Below, piece by piece: positions 1 through 7,354 of a stretch of 64,000 nt of DNA (position 1 is the first letter of the stretch; every line of letters starts with the position of its first letter). Origin of the DNA: Nonomuraea rubra (GTDB lineage: Bacteria > Actinomycetota > Actinomycetes > Streptosporangiales > Streptosporangiaceae); contig NZ_JACHMI010000001.1 in the NCBI RefSeq assembly GCF_014207985.1, forward strand, positions 5,253,001 to 5,317,000. Direction: 5' to 3'. Under the pieces are notes generated by a model. It was given only the letters and a program-made list of their open reading frames with translations, was not told the DNA's origin and searched no databases. The position numbers and the translations under genes were made by a program.

Positions 1-62
1 CCCCGCCCCGGCTCGGGCAGCATCGTGTCGGCGAAGCGGAAGGCGCCACCGGGCGCGGTCAC
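1..62 (-). CDS. possible start of a truncated unknown gene
   Basis: A GTG at 62 opens a reading frame that runs off the left edge of the window; it begins MTAPGGAFRFADTMLPEPGR. No clear Shine-Dalgarno site is seen. It would be divergent from the MmyB-type regulator at 230, and such regulators often face an oxidoreductase gene. Only about 20 residues are visible, so no function can be assigned and the frame may not be real. Confidence 0.25.
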   Translation of the reverse strand, partial: MTAPGGAFRFADTMLPEPGR

Positions 63-229
63 CTGTGCGGAACGAATCGTGGACATGCTGGACCTCGCTG
101 ATCTGTCATGTGCGGACAGCAACGAGTCTTCACGCGGCCGACGCCTTCGTGGGGGCCATGATCGGCCCTGCGCGACCTAGGACGCGCAGTCCCAGGCACG
201 ACCACCGGTCCGTTCGGCACCATGGAGGG

Positions 230-1105
230 ATGAGTCTCAACCGCGAGCTGGCCGACTTCCTGCGCCGCGCCCGCAGCAAGGCCGACCCGGCGCGGGCCGG
301 GCTGCCGCCCGACGGCCGCATCCGGCGCGTCCCCGGGCTGCGCCGCGAGGAGGTCGCGCTGCTGGCCGGCGTGTCCACCGACTACTACACCCGCCTGGAA
401 CAGGGCCGCCGCATCACCCCGTCGGACCAGGTGCTCGACGCCGTCGCCCGCGCGCTCGGCCTCGACGACGCCGGCCGCACCTACCTGCACGAGCTGGTCG
501 GCACCACCGCACGCCCCGCACGCCGGCGCACCCCGGCCGTCCAGCGGGTCCGGCCGGGGCTGCACCAGCTGCTCGACAGCCTGGACGGGCACCCGGCGCT
601 CATCCTCGGCCGGCGCACCGACGTGCTCGCGGCCAACCGCCTGGCCCGCGCGCTGTTCACCGACTTCGACGCGATGCCGCCCAGGGAGCGGAACTACTCC
701 CGCTGGATGTTCCTCGACTCCGCCGCCCAGCAGCTGTTCCTCGACTGGGACGAGCAGGCCCGCAACTGCGTGGAGAACCTCCGCCTCGACCTGGCCGCCA
801 ACCCCGGCGACCCGCTCGCCCGCGACCTGGTCGCGACCCTGTCCGAACGCAGCTCGCAGTTCCGCACCTGGTGGGACGAGCACGGCGTCTACCAGCGCAC
901 CTTCGGCAGCAAACGCCTGCACCATCCCATCGCCGGCGACCTGACCGTCGCCTACGAGACCCTCACCATGCCCGGCGACCACGACCAGACCCTGTTCCTC
1001 TACACCACCGAACCCGCCAGCACCTCACGCGACGTCCTCAACCTGCTGGCCAGCTGGACCCTGACCAGGCCGAGCACCGGCCCCGGCCACGCGTTCCCGC
1101 CGTGA
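230..1105 (+). CDS. XRE-family regulator with MmyB-like ligand-binding domain
   Basis: This is a 291-residue cytoplasmic transcription factor. Residues about 10-80 form a helix-turn-helix with the signature RRVPGLRREEVALLAGVSTD followed by YYTRLEQGRR, the hallmark of the actinobacterial MmyB group. The remaining ~190 residues match the PAS-like MmyB ligand-binding domain (DVLAANRLARALF, then RNYSRWMFLD). In known members this domain binds a fatty-acid-like ligand and the protein usually controls a neighbouring oxidoreductase. I chose the ATG at 230 because GGAGG lies just before it and the fold begins there; the frame stays open upstream to about 65. The possible gene at 1-62 is divergent. 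The target is unknown. Confidence 0.85.
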   Translation: MSLNRELADFLRRARSKADPARAGLPPDGRIRRVPGLRREEVALLAGVSTDYYTRLEQGRRITPSDQVLDAVARALGLDDAGRTYLHELVGTTARPARRRTPAVQRVRPGLHQLLDSLDGHPALILGRRTDVLAANRLARALFTDFDAMPPRERNYSRWMFLDSAAQQLFLDWDEQARNCVENLRLDLAANPGDPLARDLVATLSERSSQFRTWWDEHGVYQRTFGSKRLHHPIAGDLTVAYETLTMPGDHDQTLFLYTTEPASTSRDVLNLLASWTLTRPSTGPGHAFPP

Positions 1106-1245
1106 GGTGCCCCCTGCCCGTCCACGCCACCGAGAGAGGCGGTGACAGTTCGGCGTGTCGCGGGCGCGCGCCGTCCGGGTGTCTGCGCAGACAGGCATTG
1201 CCGGATCCGTGCTGCCTGCGCAGTCACCTACCGGGGGCGCCCCGA

Positions 1246-1251
1246 TAGTGT
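1246..1251 (+). promoter_or_regulatory. -10 element of a leaderless promoter for the MarR gene
   Basis: TAGTGT ends six bases before the ATG at 1258 and no Shine-Dalgarno site precedes that start. This is the spacing expected when transcription starts at the initiation codon. Confidence 0.45.
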
Positions 1252-1257
1252 GCCGGC

Positions 1258-1722
1258 ATGGCGATACCGCGATTGACCGAGCTCGAGGACGAGGCCTGGC
1301 AGGGCTTCCTGCACGTGCACGACCACATCTGGCGAGAGATCGAGGCCGGCCTGGCCCCGCTGAACGTGAGCATGGCCGAGTACAGCGTCCTGTCCCTGCT
1401 CGGCAGGGCAGGGCGCACCGGCATGCGCATGTCCGAGCTGGCCAAGCGCCGCGTGATGTCCACCGGCGGCTTCACCCGGCTGGCCGACCGGCTCGAACGC
1501 CGCGGGCTCATCGAGCGCAGGCGGGCGGAGGAGGACGGGCGCGGATACGTCGTCGTCCTCACCGCACAGGGGCGGACCGTCCTGCGCAAGGCCTGGCAGC
1601 AGCAGCACGGCGACCTGCGCCGCCTCTTCCTCGACCGGCTGGACGAAGAGGACCTGCGGGACCTGGCTCGGATCTGGTCGCGGCTCGGCCTGGACTCCGG
1701 CGACGCCATGGGCCCGAGGTGA
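1258..1722 (+). CDS. MarR-family winged-helix regulator
   Basis: This 154-residue protein has the MarR fold throughout. The recognition region (about residues 50-95) reads MRMSELAKRRVMSTGGFTRL, then DRLERRGLIERRRAEEDGRG, which is the helix-turn-helix and beta-wing of the family. MarR proteins act as dimers and usually repress nearby genes until a small phenolic or oxidant ligand binds. The start is supported by a TAGTGT -10 six bases upstream, so the mRNA is probably leaderless. It is convergent with the STAND ATPase gene and stands alone in orientation. Its target cannot be named from this window. Confidence 0.88.
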   Translation: MAIPRLTELEDEAWQGFLHVHDHIWREIEAGLAPLNVSMAEYSVLSLLGRAGRTGMRMSELAKRRVMSTGGFTRLADRLERRGLIERRRAEEDGRGYVVVLTAQGRTVLRKAWQQQHGDLRRLFLDRLDEEDLRDLARIWSRLGLDSGDAMGPR

Positions 1723-1742
1723 GCGCCTGACGGGAGACCCGG

Positions 1743-3821
1743 TCACGACGCGTCGGCGCCGTGGAGTTCTCGGTGCCAGAGGTCGGTGCAGATGCGTTCG
1801 ATGCCGGCGGTGAGGTGGCGGCGGTAGGTGGTGAAGGGCAGGCCGAGTTGTTCTGCGGCGAGTTCCTGGGTGGGGGTGCCGTGCAGGTAGGTGATGGACA
1901 GGGCTCGGTGGAGTTTGGCCGAGCGTGGGTCTTCGCGTAGGTCGTCGATGGCTTGGCGGAGCAGGTCGCTGAGTGCCGTGCCAGGGTCTTGGGGGGCTTG
2001 GTCGGCGATGAGCCGGGTGCGGGCCAGCGGAGAGGCGGCCAGGGCACCGGGCCGTGAGAGCTCGCGTAGTGCTATGCGGACGGCTTCGGCGAATTCAGCC
2101 TGTGACAGGACGACCAGATCTGCGAGGGGGGTGTCGGTGGAGCGGCCGAGGAGCAGGCGGTTCATGCGGTCGAGCCAGGTGTGTGCTGGTACTGCGCGCC
2201 AGTCGTGGACGAACAGGGTGTAGGGGTCGTTGTCCAGTCGTGGTTGTGCGGGGATGGTGCGCATGCCGTAGCGCTGGAGGTGTTCGGTCCAGGCTCGGCT
2301 GGGGCGGCGGATGGCGATGTAGGACCAGGCCATGCGTTCGGCGCGGAGGCAGTTGCCGATCAGGCGCCATTGGATGAGGTCGAGGACGGGGGAGTTGCCG
2401 CGGTAGTGCGGTAGCACCCACAGGCGGCTGACGGCCAGGTGTTCGCCGGCGCGCAGCGGGGTGGTGGCGCGTGCGTGCGTCCACGCCGCGGCCACGATGG
2501 GGTCGGCGGTGAGGTGGTGGTCGTCGGGTTCGGTGAGGCGGAGCCAGGTGGAGAAGGCGACGAGTTCGCCGGTTTCGGTGCGCCGGTACAGGCGGAAGGC
2601 TTCGGGGTGGTGTGCGGCCCAGTGGGCGGCGGTGCGGGCGGAGGCGGGGCCTTCGGCTGTTGTGGCGACGCGGAGGAGTGTGCCGAGGTCGTGGGGGTGG
2701 AGGGTGTCTTCCTGGAATTGGCCTTCCTGATGGTGGTCGTGGTCGGGGTGGGTGGGGGTGTGGTGGTTGCGGTGGAGGTAGAGCAGGGAGGCGACGGCGG
2801 GCAGGACGTCGGTGTCGGTGGTGGTGCGGATGGTGTCGGAGAGGTGGGTGTAGATGCGGTTGTGCATGGTGGTGTAGCCGTCGGGGTCGCGCCAGCGTAG
2901 GTCGGTGTCGAGGAGTTCGCGGACGAGGTCGTGGGGGAGGAGGCCGTGGGGGGTGGATTCGATGAAGGGCAGGTGGCGGAGCCAGCGGAACAGGTGGGGG
3001 GCGTCGTGGGGGAGGGCGGCGCGGAGGAGGGTTTCGGTGGTGAGGTGGGCGTGGGCGCAGATTTCGAGGGCGTGCTGGTGGGCGGGGGTGGGGAGTTCGC
3101 CGACGAGTTGGTCCAGGAGGGTGGCGACGACGTTGTGGTGGGGGGTCCAGCGGGTGCTGGCGTGGCCGTCTTTGATGGCGACGGCGGCGCCGAGCAGGAG
3201 GGCGAGGGGGTGGCCGCCGGCGAAGGTGAGGAGGGGGTCGCGTAGGTCGGTGGGGACGGCGCAGGAGTCCAGGAGGGCTTGGGCGTCGGTGGGGGGCAGG
3301 TCGTGCAGGGGGAGGATGGTCAGGGCGGTGGTCCAGCCGGGGTCGGCTTGCCAGCGGATGTCGGGGGGGTTGCGTGCGGCGATGGCGACGAGGGCGGTCA
3401 GGGGGAGGTGGGGCAGGAAGCGTTCGCGCAGCCAGGTTTCGAGGGCTTGGATGCGTTCGAAGTTGTCGATGAGCAGGATGGGGTCGGGGTGGCCGGGTGC
3501 GGGTTGGGCGTGGGTGGCGAAGGCGGTGGCGAAGGCGGTGGCGAAGGCGGTGGCGAAGGCGGTGGGGGAGGGTTCGAGGGTGCGGCCGTCGAGGGTGGTG
3601 ACGGGCCGGCCGGTGAGGGTGGCTTCGTGGGCGAAGCGGCGGAGGAGGGCGGATTTGCCGATGCCGCCGGGGCCGTGGATGTAGAGGACGTTGCAGCCGC
3701 CGCCGTACAGTGCGGCTTTGAACAGTGCGATCTCTTCCTCGCGTCCGACGAAGGCCTGTTCGCGGGCTGCTTCCAGGCGCGATCCCAGCAATTCGGGCTG
3801 GTTACTGCTCCCCGATGACAT
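1743..3821 (-). CDS. STAND-type P-loop ATPase with C-terminal helix-turn-helix
   Basis: This is a 692-residue protein. Residues about 25-60 hold FVGREEEIALF and a Walker A GPGGIGKS (50-57); a Walker B ILLIDNFE lies near 115-122 and a sensor-like AARNPP follows. This is the AfsR/NB-ARC-like (STAND) arrangement of signalling ATPases. The middle is helical with no repeat I can name. The last ~45 residues (ALSITYLHGTPTQELAAEQL, then GLPFTTYRRHLTAGIERI) resemble a sigma-region-4-like HTH, so DNA binding is possible. I chose the ATG at 3821 (GGGGAA upstream) although the frame is open to 4106, because the extra stretch is AT-richer and carries palindromes. A fourfold AFAT repeat sits between Walker A and B. 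The ligand is unknown. Confidence 0.75.
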   Translation of the reverse strand: MSSGSSNQPELLGSRLEAAREQAFVGREEEIALFKAALYGGGCNVLYIHGPGGIGKSALLRRFAHEATLTGRPVTTLDGRTLEPSPTAFATAFATAFATAFATHAQPAPGHPDPILLIDNFERIQALETWLRERFLPHLPLTALVAIAARNPPDIRWQADPGWTTALTILPLHDLPPTDAQALLDSCAVPTDLRDPLLTFAGGHPLALLLGAAVAIKDGHASTRWTPHHNVVATLLDQLVGELPTPAHQHALEICAHAHLTTETLLRAALPHDAPHLFRWLRHLPFIESTPHGLLPHDLVRELLDTDLRWRDPDGYTTMHNRIYTHLSDTIRTTTDTDVLPAVASLLYLHRNHHTPTHPDHDHHQEGQFQEDTLHPHDLGTLLRVATTAEGPASARTAAHWAAHHPEAFRLYRRTETGELVAFSTWLRLTEPDDHHLTADPIVAAAWTHARATTPLRAGEHLAVSRLWVLPHYRGNSPVLDLIQWRLIGNCLRAERMAWSYIAIRRPSRAWTEHLQRYGMRTIPAQPRLDNDPYTLFVHDWRAVPAHTWLDRMNRLLLGRSTDTPLADLVVLSQAEFAEAVRIALRELSRPGALAASPLARTRLIADQAPQDPGTALSDLLRQAIDDLREDPRSAKLHRALSITYLHGTPTQELAAEQLGLPFTTYRRHLTAGIERICTDLWHRELHGADAS
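3514..3561. repeat. four 12-bp tandem repeats inside the STAND ATPase gene
   Basis: Four copies of GTGGCGAAGGCG run head to tail. They encode a repeated AFAT tetrapeptide at about residues 88-103 of the minus-strand ATPase, between Walker A and Walker B. Copy number should be unstable by slippage and stays in frame. Confidence 0.9.
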
Positions 3822-3856
3822 TTCCCCTGATCCCTCTCCGAACACCCGGCATATAC

Positions 3857-3868
3857 CACTCGTGAGTG
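3857..3868. promoter_or_regulatory. palindrome by the STAND ATPase start
   Basis: CACTCGTGAGTG is an inverted repeat with 5-bp arms, 36 bp upstream of the ATG at 3821 and next to GTATAT, a candidate -10 on the minus strand. It is a likely operator; the cognate protein is unknown. Confidence 0.4.
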
Positions 3869-3948
3869 CCGGTCCGCCTCGGACGCTGGCCGGATTCTCG
3901 GTGAACCCTTCACGGATCCGGCCGGCCAAGAATTCAACAGGACGCACC

Positions 3949-3963
3949 ATGGCGTATCGCCAT
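3949..3963. promoter_or_regulatory. inverted repeat in the 3822-4130 gap
   Basis: ATGGCG-TAT-CGCCAT is a perfect 6-bp-arm inverted repeat in the 309-bp gap between the STAND gene and the epoxide hydrolase gene. No gene is supported in this gap, which is AT-richer than its surroundings. The repeat is a possible operator for the STAND gene. Confidence 0.35.
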
Positions 3964-4027
3964 GACGCCCTCTCCACCGTAGGAAAGAGCGATGAGTCGT
4001 GACGATACCGCCCACTGCCCACCACAG

Positions 4028-4043
4028 GTACAGCAGGCTGTAC
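4028..4043. promoter_or_regulatory. 16-bp perfect palindrome in the 3822-4130 gap
   Basis: GTACAGC-AG-GCTGTAC has perfect 7-bp arms. It is the third and best palindrome upstream of the STAND ATPase gene and the likeliest specific protein-binding site in the gap. An RNA hairpin at the end of the epoxide hydrolase transcript is less likely because no T-run follows. Confidence 0.4.
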
Positions 4044-4130
4044 TTTTGCATCTTTGGTCATGGCGGGAAACGAGAAATAAACCCGCTCGATGCGCGGATC
4101 ATTCATTTAACGAATTCGCCGTGCGGAAAT

Positions 4131-5258
4131 TCATCGGGCCGGGGAGCGAAGATCGCGGAAGAATTCGATGATGTCGTGAGCCAGCAGCCCGGGTTCTTCG
4201 TGGGCGGCGAAATGGCCGCCGCGGGGCATGAGCGTGTAGCGCGTGATGTGGTAGGTGCGCTCGGCCCAGCTCCGCGGGGGGCGGCTCAGGTCGGCGGGGA
4301 ACAGGGCGACGGCGGTGGGCACCGTCACCCGTTCCGCCCGTCTGGTCAGGCCGTGGGCGTACTCGTAGTAGGGCCTGAAGGAGGTCGAGATCGTGCCGGT
4401 GAACCAGTAGAGGGACGCCTGGGTGAGGATGAAGTCGTCGCTGAAGCGCTTGGACAGGTCGCCTCCGCTGTCACTCCACGCGCGGTACTTCTCGACGATC
4501 CAGGAGAGCAGGCCGGCGGGCGAGTCGGCCAGGCCGTGGGCCAGGGTGAGGGGGCGGGTGCTCTGCTGGTGCTGGTAGCCGCCTTCCTCGGCCTGCCAGG
4601 CCGCCACCGAGGCGAGGTGGGCCTGCTCCTGCGGGGTGAGGCCGTCCGGGTCGTAGCCGGACGGTGGCGCCACGGCCAGCAGGTGGATGCCTGCCAGCGC
4701 CTCGGGGTGGGCCTCGGCGAGCCGCGAGGTGACGCCGGCGCCCAGGTCGCCGCCGTGGGCCGCGTACCGCTCGAAGCCGAGGTGGTCGCGCATCAGCCGG
4801 TGCCAGAGGTCGTGGGTCTGGTCCGCGTCCGTGAGCGTGGGCCGCTGGGGTGAGAAGGCGAATCCGGGCAGGGAGGGGACGATCACGGTGAAGGCGTCCG
4901 CGGCTGCCCCTCCGTACCGGGACGGGGTGGCCAGCCGTTCGGCGAGCGGGACGAGCTCGAGGAACGAGCTGGGCCAGCCGTGCGTGAGGACGATCGGCAG
5001 GGCGTCCGGATGCTCGCCGTCGAAGCGGAGGTAGTGCACCGGCGTCCCGCCGAGGTCGGCGAGATGGGACGGGAGGGCGTTGATGGCGGCCTCGTGGGCC
5101 CGCCAGTCGTAGCCCGAGGCCCAGTACGCGACCAGGCGGCGCAGCTCCGCGGCGTCGGTACCGGCCTGCCAGCCGCCCACCGGCCACGGCTCGGGCCACC
5201 GCGTGGCCTTCAGCCGGGCGCGGAGCTCGTTCAGTTCTGCGTCGCTGACCGCGATCAT
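4131..5258 (-). CDS. epoxide hydrolase (EHN-type alpha/beta hydrolase)
   Basis: This is a 375-residue enzyme of the microsomal-type epoxide hydrolase family. The N-terminal ~110 residues match the EHN domain (LNELRARLKATRWPEPW). The alpha/beta hydrolase core has the oxyanion-loop motif THGWPSSFLEL, the nucleophile elbow AAHGGDLGAGV (Asp as nucleophile) and a C-terminal MPRGGHFAAHEEP with the catalytic His. It should open epoxides to diols through a covalent ester. A strong AAGGAGA precedes the ATG at 5258. It lies 38 bp downstream of the Dabb gene in the same direction, so the two are probably one operon divergent from the TetR at 5878. The substrate is unknown. Confidence 0.88.
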   Translation of the reverse strand: MIAVSDAELNELRARLKATRWPEPWPVGGWQAGTDAAELRRLVAYWASGYDWRAHEAAINALPSHLADLGGTPVHYLRFDGEHPDALPIVLTHGWPSSFLELVPLAERLATPSRYGGAAADAFTVIVPSLPGFAFSPQRPTLTDADQTHDLWHRLMRDHLGFERYAAHGGDLGAGVTSRLAEAHPEALAGIHLLAVAPPSGYDPDGLTPQEQAHLASVAAWQAEEGGYQHQQSTRPLTLAHGLADSPAGLLSWIVEKYRAWSDSGGDLSKRFSDDFILTQASLYWFTGTISTSFRPYYEYAHGLTRRAERVTVPTAVALFPADLSRPPRSWAERTYHITRYTLMPRGGHFAAHEEPGLLAHDIIEFFRDLRSPAR

Positions 5259-5296
5259 GGAGTCTCCTTGAGGTGCGGGCCCTCGCTTCGCGCGGG

Positions 5297-5722
5297 CTAT
5301 GACTGGGGCTTGGAGTCGTCCGTGGGGACGCCGCTGCCTTCGTAGGCGTCCAGGCTCTCGACCAGGCCGAGGAGCTCGGGGTGGTCGCTGAACCGGTCGG
5401 TGTGCACCTGGGCGATCTTGGCGCCGATCTCGGGGTCGGGGTCGTCGGTGAGGTCCTGGGAGATCATGTTCGCCGTGAGCGGCAGGCCGATGGCGTCGAT
5501 CTGGCGGTGCAGCGGGTCGTACATGTAGGTGCGGAAGGCGTCGATGTCCTTGAGCGCGTACATGGCGCCGTAGTGGAACTCGCCGCCGAAGTCGCGGCCG
5601 ACCATGAAGAACTCGACGACGTCGAGCTTCTCGCCGAGCGTACGCATCAGGTCGAGCGCGTGCTGGACCTGGTCCTCCGGCGCGTCGGGCTTCATGGCGA
5701 GGCGTACCTGGTGGTAGATCAT
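5297..5722 (-). CDS. Dabb-family (dimeric alpha/beta barrel) protein
   Basis: This 141-residue protein begins MIYHQVRLAMKPDAPEDQ and has the Dabb pattern of a short beta-alpha-beta unit ending FMVGRDFGGEFHYGAMYAL and DAFRTYMYDPLHR. The family forms dimeric ferredoxin-like barrels; members range from stress proteins to polyketide cyclases and small-molecule isomerases, so no reaction is claimed. The ATG at 5722 is preceded by GGAGGAGAA, the strongest ribosome binding site around; the frame stays open upstream but enters the operator region. It is the promoter-proximal gene of the pair with the epoxide hydrolase. Confidence 0.8.
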   Translation of the reverse strand: MIYHQVRLAMKPDAPEDQVQHALDLMRTLGEKLDVVEFFMVGRDFGGEFHYGAMYALKDIDAFRTYMYDPLHRQIDAIGLPLTANMISQDLTDDPDPEIGAKIAQVHTDRFSDHPELLGLVESLDAYEGSGVPTDDSKPQS

Positions 5723-5790
5723 GGCGATTCTCCTCCGGGTGAACCTGGATGCAACGGGTTGTCGCTTTGAGGACTCTAGGTTCAGCCTCC

Positions 5791-5833
5791 GCTTAACGCA
5801 ACCAACTGTTGGCTTAATTCCCGGCTTAACGCA
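5791..5833. promoter_or_regulatory. putative TetR operators between the Dabb and tetR genes
   Basis: GCTTAACGCA occurs at 5791-5800 and again at 5824-5833, 33 bp apart (about three helix turns). Between them is CCAAC-T-GTTGG, an inverted repeat. The site lies between the divergent Dabb/epoxide hydrolase operon and the TetR gene, as expected for a self-regulating TetR. Confidence 0.5.
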
Positions 5834-5865
5834 CCCGCAAGTTGTGTCTAGCATCGCCGCACCCC

Positions 5866-5871
5866 TAACCT
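5866..5871 (+). promoter_or_regulatory. -10 element of a leaderless tetR promoter
   Basis: TAACCT lies six bases before the ATG at 5878, and there is no Shine-Dalgarno sequence. A leaderless start is likely. Confidence 0.4.
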
Positions 5872-5877
5872 GGCCAC

Positions 5878-6549
5878 ATGGCAGGAGAACCGCCGGAAGA
5901 CGTCCAGCACCTGCGCGGCGACACCGCCACCGTACGGCCGGGCGGCCGGACGGCCCGCGTCCGCGAAGCGGTCATCGACGCCACCATCGCCGAGCTGAGC
6001 GAGGTCGGCTACGCGGGGCTGCGCGTCGACGCGGTGGCCGAGCGCGCCGGTGTCAACAAGACGACGATCTACCGCCGGTGGGGCAACAAGGTCGGCCTGG
6101 TGTCCACCGCCCTCATCGAGCGCCGCGGCCAGCTCGTGCCGCCCGCCGACACCGGTACCCTGCGCGGGGATCTCATCGAGCTGCTCAAGGAGATCCGGCT
6201 CGGCCTCGGCGTGCCCTGGGTCGTCGCGCTGCAGCGCGAAGCCGGCCCGCGCACCGCCGCCAACGCCGACCTGTACGAACTCCTCGACAGGTTCTGGCCG
6301 GCCAGGTTCAAGGTCTCGGGGGTCATCTTCGAGCGGGCCGTCGAACGCGGCGAACTGCCCGCCGGCACCGACCCCGGCTTCCTGCTGGAGATGGTCTCCG
6401 GGCCGCTCTACTTCCACCTGCTCATGCTCGGCCGCCCCCTGGACGACGACTTCCTCGAGCGCACGGCCGACTTCATCCTTCATGGCGCGCGGGCCCGGAC
6501 CCACGCGCCGCCAGGCTGCGGGGACACCACCACGTCCGCGCCGCGCTAG
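5878..6549 (+). CDS. TetR-family regulator
   Basis: This is a 223-residue TetR-type repressor. The DNA-binding domain (about residues 25-75) reads VREAVIDATIAELSEVGYAG, then VAERAGVNKTTIYRRWGNK, the canonical HTH. The C-terminal domain is the larger type that often follows this HTH (ALQREAGPRTAANADLYEL). It probably represses the divergent Dabb/epoxide hydrolase operon and itself through the repeats at 5791-5833. Its stop overlaps the convergent XRE-cupin gene by four bases (CTAG). The ligand may be an epoxide or aromatic compound, given the neighbour, but that is inference. Confidence 0.87.
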   Translation: MAGEPPEDVQHLRGDTATVRPGGRTARVREAVIDATIAELSEVGYAGLRVDAVAERAGVNKTTIYRRWGNKVGLVSTALIERRGQLVPPADTGTLRGDLIELLKEIRLGLGVPWVVALQREAGPRTAANADLYELLDRFWPARFKVSGVIFERAVERGELPAGTDPGFLLEMVSGPLYFHLLMLGRPLDDDFLERTADFILHGARARTHAPPGCGDTTTSAPR

Positions 6550-7148
6550 GTGCGCCCCGCCGTGCCGTGCGGGCGCGGCCGGGCGCGGACGTGAGCGCGT
6601 TCCCCCTGGGGCCCGAACAGGATGAGCAGCTCGACCGGCGTGGGCCCCGCGTTGCCCATCCAGTGCGGCACCCGCGTGTCGAACTCGGCCACCTCACCAG
6701 GAGCCAGCGTCAGGTCCTGGTCACCGAGCACGAACCGTAGCCGGCCGTTGAGCACGTAGAGCCACTCGTACCCCTCGTGCCGCTGCGGGACGGGCTCGGC
6801 CGGGCCCGCCGCCCCGGGAATGATCAGCTTGTACGCCTGGGTGCCGCCCGCCCGCTGGGTCAGCCGGATGTAGGTCATGCCGTCGCGCCGGATCGGCCGC
6901 AGGTGGACGCGCGGGTCACCGGTCTGCGGCGCCCCGATCAGCTCCTCCAGCGGCATGCCGTGGGCCCTGGCCAGGGGGAGGAGCAGCTCGAGGTTCGGCC
7001 GCCGGCGGCCGCTCTCCAGGCGCGACAGGGTGCTTTCCGAGATGCCGGTCTCCGCGGCCAGGCCGGCCAGGGTCAGGCCCCGATGGCGGCGCAACCGGCG
7101 AAGCCGCGGGCCCATGGCCGCGAGCGCGGCGTCGAGATCGTCGTCCAC
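6546..7148 (-). CDS. XRE-family regulator with C-terminal cupin domain
   Basis: This 200-residue protein has an N-terminal HTH (LRRHRGLTLAGLAAETGISE, then STLSRLESGRRRPNLELLLP) and a C-terminal cupin (HEGYEWLYVLNGRLRFVLGD, then LAPGEVAEFDTRVPHWMGN). Such proteins are small-molecule-responsive repressors. Homologues begin near DDDLDAALAAMGPRLRRLR, so I use the GTG at 7148 rather than the longer open frame. It is divergent from the MFS exporter at 7355, which is its likely target together with the DUF1684 gene. Confidence 0.83.
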   Translation of the reverse strand: MDDDLDAALAAMGPRLRRLRRHRGLTLAGLAAETGISESTLSRLESGRRRPNLELLLPLARAHGMPLEELIGAPQTGDPRVHLRPIRRDGMTYIRLTQRAGGTQAYKLIIPGAAGPAEPVPQRHEGYEWLYVLNGRLRFVLGDQDLTLAPGEVAEFDTRVPHWMGNAGPTPVELLILFGPQGERAHVRARPRPHGTAGRT

Positions 7149-7354
7149 AGTGGCCGCCCATGCTGAATTGGCAACGAGGAACACAAGCACCGGACGTCCG
7201 GCCCCGGCATCAACCGCCCAGGCATGCCTGCGCATTCCCGCAGAGCGCTTCTTGCCGGATCGGCAAGCTTTCGTGTGCCCGCGCCCGGAGGTGACGCAGA
7301 CTCCCAGCAGTGCGCCGGACATCTCGCCGGCCACCGTCAGAAAGGACGCTCACG

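Noticed and set aside
3514..3561. A CRISPR-like array
   Set aside because: The repeats are 12 bp and contiguous with no spacers. They are in-frame coding repeats.
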